Of a stretch of DNA of 64,000 bases, positions 19,501-28,500 are shown piece by piece. The position numbers and the translations under genes were made by a program. The notes beneath the pieces were generated by a model. It saw only the letters and a list, made by a program, of their open reading frames with translations. It made no database searches and was not told the DNA's origin. Numbering within the stretch: position 1 is the stretch's first letter; every line of letters begins with the position of its first letter. The DNA is from Bacteroidetes bacterium GWF2_33_16 (lineage in GTDB: Bacteria > Bacteroidota > Bacteroidia > Bacteroidales > UBA12077): assembly GCA_001768565.1 (NCBI GenBank), contig MEOE01000020.1, positions 1 through 64,000 on the forward strand, written 5' to 3'.

Positions 19501-22500
19501 AGATAAATTTATACTATCGGTACATAATACCTGATCTGTGCCTGCGTTTGCAGTTGTAGGAGAATCATTTGATATTACCACATCATCAGAAGTCCACCCA
19601 TTTTGCCATACCGACCACCTTAAAATATTCTCCCCTTTTGCCAGACTTTTTACTGTTGTAGTAGGACTGCTTGGGTCAGTAAAAATTGCTGTACCCTGAA
19701 TAACTGACCACTCACCAAAACCAAATAAAGGTTCATTTCCTTTAACAGTTGTTTCACTCGAACATATTGATTGGTCGTTGCCCGCATTTGTTTCAGTTGA
19801 CATATAATTTGTAATAACAACATCATCGGTTGAAATACATGAATTATTAGTTATTGTCCATCTGAATATATTGTCCCCTAATCCAAGTGATGATACATTT
19901 GTGTTGTATGTCGTTGGATTAGCAATAATTGCTGAACCACTTATTAAAGTCCACATACCTGTTCCAATAATTGGTATATTTCCTTGTAATGTTGTAAAAT
20001 CAGCAGTTAGAATTGTATCTTCCCCAGCATTTGCCTGAGTTGGAGAATCATTTGTAATAGACACTTTATCAGAGCTAATACAACCATTATTATTAACATT
20101 CCAGGACAAAACATTTAGTCCTTTTGCTAAACCTGTTACTACTGTGTTATTTAGATTAAGATTAACAAATACTGCTGATCCGGAATCAACCGCCCAATAA
20201 CCAGCACCAGAAGAAGGTACTGTTGCATCTAAGGTTGTTGTTTTATCGCAAATAACCTGGTCAACACCTGCATTGACTACTATCTGATTGTTTTTGATCT
20301 TTACTTCATCAAAAGTATTACATATTCCGTTTGAAATTGTCCATCTTAATAAATTTTCACCTTTGCTTAAACCTCTAACTATAGTATTATTAGCTGTATT
20401 ATCATCAAAGGATGCTGCGCCTACAACCACAGTCCATAAACCAGTACCAATAGTAGCCAAATTTGCACTTAGCACAGTAGTGTCTTTGCAAATTGATTGG
20501 TCGATACCCGCATAAGCCTGTGTAGGTCTTTGATTAATTACAATCACTGTATCGTAGTTAGTACAACCATTCTTAGAAACCGACCATCTTAAGGTATTTG
20601 TTCCTGAAGCAAAACCAGAAGCCACAGCATTGGGGATATTTCCATTACTAAAATTAGCTGTTCCTGTTGTTACAGACCAGCTACCAATAGCTCCTGTTGG
20701 AACAGTGCTCCCTTGTAATGTAATTGACTCAGTACAAATAGTTTGATTATTTCCAGCTTCAACTATAACCTGATTATTCGTAATTAATACAGTATCGCTT
20801 AATGAACAACCACTAGCCTGTATTGTCCAAATTAATTTGTTTATGCCTTCACCAATATTAGTTAAAGTTGCCGTTGGATTATTCGTATTTGATATTGTTG
20901 CAGCACCAGTATATATTGACCATGTTCCAATTCCAATTGTTGGAGTATTTCCGTCAAGAATTGTAGTATTATCGCATAAATCCTGCTGATCACCTGCTGA
21001 TACATATGGTAGTTCAGTAACACTAATCATTTGACCAATTGAAGTTCCTTCTCCACATCCATTTGCAGCTGCTACTCTAATTTCATCATGAACAGCTGTG
21101 TTATCAAAATCAACAGTTATTTGTCGTGAATTTGCACCAGCAATAACCGTGGCTCCCTGAGGTAATGTCCAATTATAATGAGTAGCTCCAGCCACAGCAT
21201 CTATTGAATAGACGACTCCATCTTCATCGTTACAAATTACGGCGGGTCCAACAAGATTTAATGCAGGACCTGGAATTGGGTTTACTGTTACGAACTTAAT
21301 TGGGGAAATATTTCCTACTCCACATGAATTTTCAGCATATACAGTAATATCACCATCAATAGCGGTATTATCTATAGAAACAGTAATAGAATTTGAGTTA
21401 CTTCCAGAAACAATAGTAAATCCTGCCGGAACAGACCATATATAATCTGTTGCATCGGAAATCGGATCGACTGTAAATGTAACTCCTGTTTCGCTCTGGC
21501 ATACTTCTGTCGGACCAGATATTGCGGTTGCATCTGCAGGCAATGGATTTGTTACTACTGAGACTCCTCCATTCATTTTAAACTTACAAAGTGTTGTAGT
21601 GTTATATCCATAAATTGTATAACTCCCCTCAGCAGATTGATTTCCAAAACTAAAGGCTCCACCTGTACCAGGAAGGTCTGCAACCAAAATTGATTCATCA
21701 AGCCAAAGCTCGTAGTTTACTCCTGCCTGCGAATTTGCTATTCCAACCAATACACCTGCTCCACCTTCGCAATAAGAGCCTCCTCCAGTAACATTATATT
21801 TTACTGGCATTGGGTAAATTGTAAACGTTCCGGTTTCTACATTACTTTCACATCCACTTAAAGTTTGGGTTGCATAATAGGAATAAGTACCTGGTAATAG
21901 TTCGTTTGGTTGATGAGTATTTCCAGATGCAATTGCAGAACCACCAAGTGTTTTATACCAGTTAATATTACTACCTACTACAGTAAAAGTAGGATTAGTA
22001 AGTGTTTGACAAACCTCAATAGTTGGATCAATAAATACAGGAGGTGCAGGAACAGAATAAATAATATATTGTGTCGGTGCAGTTGGACTTTCGCAACCAT
22101 TTGCATCAGTTTGTGTGGCATAATAAGTATATGTGCCAGCAAGCACATCGGTTGGGATATAAGTCGAACCTCCCACCAGAAATACATTTGTATTATCATA
22201 CCATTTTATATTTGAACCTATAGCAGTTAGCATCTTGGCTGCACCACTCTCGCAAATTGTATTTCCAATTGTGGTTGGTGCTGATGGAAGATTATGAATA
22301 GTAAATAATACTTCCTTTAATGAACTTTCACATCCATTAGCTCCTGTTGATGTTGTATAATATGAATGAATACCAGTATTAGTTTCAACAGGTGTGTATG
22401 TATTTCCTGTATGTAATTCAATAGTTTTGGAAATGTCTTTATACCAACGCACATTTTCACCTGATAATACGGTAAATGAGGGATTAGCAGAACCATAACA

Positions 22501-25500
22501 GGTATTAATATTATTTATTATTGGTGGAGAAACAGGAATTGTATCATTGTCGACATCAATGGTATAAGTTTGGCTGCAACCATTTACATTATCTTCAACC
22601 AAAACTGTATATGTTCCAGATGCATCGACAGTTGTTGAATATGACGATGGCGAACCTAAATTTCCAGGGCCAAACCATGTATAGCTATAACCTGCTTTTT
22701 GCTCAACACTAATAGTTACTTGGGGTACACTACATGTTATATCACCTGAAGGAGCATAGGTAGTTACTGTTGGGTAAACTTTATTCTGTACAACCACCAC
22801 ATTCTCAGAAGTATCTTTACACCCATTTTCATTATTCGTAACCACTAAATTATATGTACCTGCTGCACCAACTATTGGTGTTTCTGTACTAACTCCGCTC
22901 AAAATCACACCATTTGAAGTTATCCATTTATAATCGACATTAACAAATGTAGAACTACCATTTAAGATTACGTTTGCAATATCACAGGTAATCTGATCAG
23001 GTGATTCGTCCACTATAGCATCAGGCTTAATGGTATCAATACTAACTGTTATATCTTTTGAATATGTACATCCTGTAATTTGATCTTCAACTTCCAAAGT
23101 ATAGGTTGCTGACTTATTTACAATAATATTATTTGTTCCATCCCCAGAGACTATTATACCTCCAACTCCTTCAGTCCAATCATATAACAATGGGCTTGAG
23201 TATGGAGAAGTTGCAGTAGCTTTTAGACTTACCTGCGTTCTTGAACAAGTCAGATCAAGAGGAGTATCAAAATTGATTGTAGGAGGAGTATCTTTTAGTC
23301 CAACTGTTACTCCCTTATTTGAAAAACATCCATTATCAGTATTTTCAATTCGAACTACATATGTTCCTGGGGCAGAAACAGTTATTGAATTTTGAGTTGG
23401 ATCAGTATCAATTACACCACCACCAGATGTTGTCCACAAGATGCTTTTATTAACTACTGCAGTAGCATCAGCATTCAATATTTCTGTTTTATCGGTACAT
23501 GTTATTGGATCAGGCGAACCTGTAAATACATTTATTGTTGGTATTGAATTATTTGAAGTAACAACCACAGATTCACTTGCGGTACAACCTGTAACATTAT
23601 GCTCAACGGTTACGGTATAAGTACCTGTAGCATTTACAGTAGGATTTGCAGAATTTGGATTTGCAACTATATTTCCACCAGCTGATGCCACCCACGAATA
23701 ATTTGTTCCATTGGTACTGGTAACATTTAGGGTAACTGTAGGATTTGTACACGTAATTTGTGCAGGTGGATCAATCGTAATATTTGTTGGCACTGAAGGA
23801 TCTGTATTCACAGTTACAGTAGCATTTGCATAACACCCATTCACTGGATTCGTAACTTTCACAGTATAGTCACCTGCTGCATCAACCTTTGGTGTGGGAG
23901 AAAAATCATTACTAATATGATCACCTGGAATAAGAGTTGACCATTCATACAATGAATTAGCGGGTGTTGCCGAAGCATTTAATGTTACCGAATCGTGAGT
24001 ACAGGTTAATGTTTCATCATCAAATGGGTTTAAAGTTATAACCGGAGGAATAAGATCATCATAAACAGTAACTGTATCAGATTCAGTACAACCATTTGGT
24101 GCAGTTACTGTAAATTTATATGTACCTTTTGCGTTTACTGTTGCAACCGGTTGTGTATCATTTGTTACAATTCCACCTCCTGTTAACATAGTCCATTTAT
24201 AAAGTGCTCCTGTTGTAATTGAACTTCCGGTCACATTTACAGTCGTTCTGGTACATGTAATATCCAATGTTGAAGTATCAACAGCAATTTTAGGAGGATC
24301 ATTATTTAGAGTTACCAGTATATTATCAGTTGCCTGACAACCATTAGCACTAGTAGCAGTAATAGTAAATGTGCCATTACTATAAACAGTAGGATTTAAA
24401 GTAGTTGCATTATCAATTACTCCAGGGCCAGTCCAAAGAACTGTGGCTCCCGGATCAGCAGTAGCCAACAATTCAGGCGATGGATCGGTACATGTAATTT
24501 GGTAGCTTCCATTAACAATATTAACATTTGGGGAAGTAATATCGGATGTAATTACTACCTGACCTGTATCTGTGCATCCTGTTGCTCCGTTCTCAATAAT
24601 TACATTATATATTCCTGCACTTGTAACCGTTGCTTTGCTGGTTGAAGCTCCTGAACTAATATTACCATTTATTGTGTACCAGTTAAACGAAGTAGCATTT
24701 GAGCTACCTGAAGCATCTAAATGGATGGTATCCTTCGAACAAGTAATTACTGTTGTTGTTGAAACAATGAATGGACTTGGTTTTTGATAATTATCACTAA
24801 CTGTTAAATTGGCTGTTTCTGAACATCCAGAAATAGGGTGTGTTGCTCGTATTGTATAAATACCTGGTTTATTAACAAATGGATTAGAAACAGTTGTATC
24901 GCTTATTATAGCTCCTGCAATACCTGTTGACCACCTATATATTGCATTCGCAACGGCTGATGCTTCCAATTGAACCATCAATGTATCGCAGGTTAAACGA
25001 TTCGAAACAGGTGTAACAAATAAATTTGGTGATGTTTTTTCTTCCTTAACTTCTCTTTCTACATAATTTGAGCATCCATTTGCAGTAGTTTTAGCTGTCA
25101 GTCGAAATAATCCTGGCCCGTTTACTGTAGTTATTGCTGCACTTGGATTTGAAATGGTTCCTGTTCCTGATGTCCTTGTCCATGTATAACTATCGGCAGT
25201 TGGAGAACTTCCAGTTAAGGTAACGCTTGTTCTGCTACATGTAATATCTAATGGTATATTAACAAATACTTCTGGTCTTACAGTATCAGCGGTAACTGTA
25301 ACATTAATCGAACTTGTACATCCGTTTGTTCCTGTTGCAGTCAAACTATAAATACCAGGAATATTTACGGATACATTAGTTCCATTGTCAGGTCCAACAA
25401 TACCACCACCAGCTCTTGTCCATAAGTAAGTTGTAGATGGATCAGGGTCGCCAACAGCATTAATTGTTTCAATCAAATTATTACAATCAATTTCATATAC

Positions 25501-28500
25501 TCCAGGAGCACTTATTACAGGTTTATCTTTATCTGGATCGACTCGAATAGTATCTGTAGCTGTACATGTTTTCCCTGCATTGGTAACTGAAATTTCAACT
25601 ATATAGTTTCCTTCATGAGTTACTATTGGATCACTTTCATCTTCATCACCAGGCCAAATTATACCTCCATTTGTTGCAGTCCAAGACCATGCAATGGCAC
25701 CAGTCGAAGTAGTTGTTGCATTCAATTGAACCTGGCTGCCTGCGGTACAATCAATAACATCTCCTGCAGCTAAAGGATCAATTTCTACATTGGCTTTTGG
25801 ATTTACAGTTATGGTTTGTGAGATCCATGCAGTAGTTCCACATGAATTAACAGCACGTACACGAATATATCCTGTAGATGATAATCCTAATGGGAAATCA
25901 ACCATTACATTCGATCCGATTATTGATGATACAATTGAACCAGCATTAGTCTGCCATTCGAAAGATGTTTCATTTGAATACAAATTAGGATCAATTGAAA
26001 ATACAATACCAGTTTCTCCTTCGCAAACTGTAAATATTCCTGTCGAACTAGCAATTACAGCACCCAAATCAACAGGTTTTGGTAATACATTTATTGTTAT
26101 TTCACTACTAATTCCATGTGGGCATATAGGATTACCCGATAAGCCATTCACTATAATTTTACTTCCCGAAATATAAGTATCATTAAAAATGACATCAATT
26201 GTATTTCCACCATCGGCACTTAAAATTACTCCGGCAGGTAAGTCCCATAAATAGCTTACTGCATTAGTTATAACCGGAATGGAATAAGTATAAATTGTTA
26301 ATCCATCAGAACAAATGTTCTGAGTACCCGAAATAACACCTGCATCGTCAACGGCTGGAACTTCATTTACTGTTACTGAATTCAAGAAATCTATTGAACA
26401 CCCCGTAACCGGATTTCTTGCTTCAACAGTATATGTTCCGGCCAGATATGTTCCGGGGAATGTAAATGCTCCATCTGCAACGGCTATATGTGTTGTTACT
26501 ACAGTACTACCATCACGAATTAAATCATATTCATAAGTATTTTGAGCATTTGTAACTGCCAATTGAACACCTGTGCCTCCTTCGCAATATTCAATCAGAC
26601 CTGGTGCAGTAACAGAGTATTGCATAGGTAAAGGAAGTACAACAATATTTTTGCTTATTGTATTAAAACAATTTGTTAAAGGATCGATGTAATCATATAT
26701 TATTGAATACGTTCCAGATGCAAGCAAGGTTGGATCAAAAGTTGCTGTTCCATCACCAATATCAGATATCCCACCTCCGGAAAATGATCCACCAGCATCA
26801 GTTGGACTGCCCGTTATTGTAATGGGCGTTTCATTTTTACAAATACCTGCTGCTGGAATATTTAGAATATCAACAGTTGGTAATGGAAGTACATCTACTA
26901 CCTGATCAACAAATCCATAACATCCATTGCCATCATCTACGGTATATCTGATTGTAAAAGTACCTGCAGGATCAACAATACTTGGCTTAAATAAAGCGGT
27001 TCCATCTCCATTATCTGTAAATTGTCCTGTTGTCCACACAGCAGGATATTCAAAGACTCCAGGTATGGCACTGGCTCCTGTTAAAGGATTTCCTGTTATA
27101 GTTACATCGGCAGCATCTTTGCAATATTCAGGATCCAGATTATCAATTGTGACTACAGTAGTAGGATGAATAGTAATATCTTCACTTTCAATTGAAGTTG
27201 TACAATTATTACCATCAGTATAAGCAAATGTTATATTGTAGGTTCCATCACCAGCAGCAGCTGGATCAAACTGGTTAAGTGCTACACCAATACCCCCTGA
27301 AATTGTATAATTTACTCCACTACTAACAGGTACTCCATCAGCAGTACCTTCCAATAATACTGAAGACCCATTATCACAAAAGTTTAAACCCAAATCATCA
27401 TGATTTATTCCATCAATTGTAAATGCTAGTGTTGGTACAGGATGTACCACTACAATTTGTTCAGGGGAACAATTATATTCGCCCGGATTGGTTAAAGTAT
27501 AATTGATATAATATGTTCCTGGTTCACTTGCTAGTAAAACAGCAGGTGGTGGTCCATACGGAACAGTAATATTAAAAAGTTCTGTACCCAAAGTATTTTC
27601 GAATCTAATATTCCATTCTCCGTTAATATTACTAGCTACCAAATCAAAATTTGGTTCACCTACACACATTGAAGTAGGTAACCCGGGGTAGGTAACAATA
27701 TTACCAATATGAATTGTTTCTGAAACAGAGTTACTACAACCGGGAGTTGTAACCGTATAGGTTACAGTATAATCACCAGGTATCAGTAAGCTAGGTGTAA
27801 GTGTAGCCGTTCCATTTCCATTATCGGTAAAACCAGCACCACCAGAAAAAGTCAAACTTTCTGAGACACCCGGCTGGGCAGTTAAATCCGGATTCATTGT
27901 ACCTGTTAAGGTATAATTGGCCAAATCTGTACTACAAAACAAACCTGAGTTAGGAATTGTAATTGCTAAATTTGCTGGAGTTGCATATGGTAAAACCTGA
28001 ATTGTTGCTTGTTTAGTTGTAGTACAACCACCCGCTGCAGGATCAGTATATTCATATTCCAATGTATAGAATCCAGATGAATTTATGCCTGGATCTGTAT
28101 CAAATTGATTTGGAGCTGAAAAGACCAGTGTTCCTGAAAGTTCAGTCCATACTCCACCAACAGGTGTTGCAGTTAAAGTAATAATTCCATAATCATTGCA
28201 ATATTTATCACCATCATTTGCAATAGTAATATTTGAAGGAGCATTAACTGTTACACTTACATTATCAGTACCTGTACAACTATTTGCATCCCTAATAACC
28301 ACATTATATGTTACCAAAACAGGTGCGGCACCGGGAACAGGATTTGTTGGGCTTACATCATAAGTTGTTGCTGCAATAAAAGCTCCACCTTCCCATGAAT
28401 AGGTATAAGGAGCCAAACCTGTTAATGGTGCAGCATTTAAATTTACTATTTCGCCATTACAAGAAGATTGATTAAGCCCTGCATCAACAGTTGGATTGGC

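Noticed and set aside
21910..22215. Plus-strand open frame inside the giant adhesin gene
   Set aside because: It is a shadow of the 13.8-kb minus-strand frame; the Cys/Ile/Ser-rich translation matches no family and has no start context.
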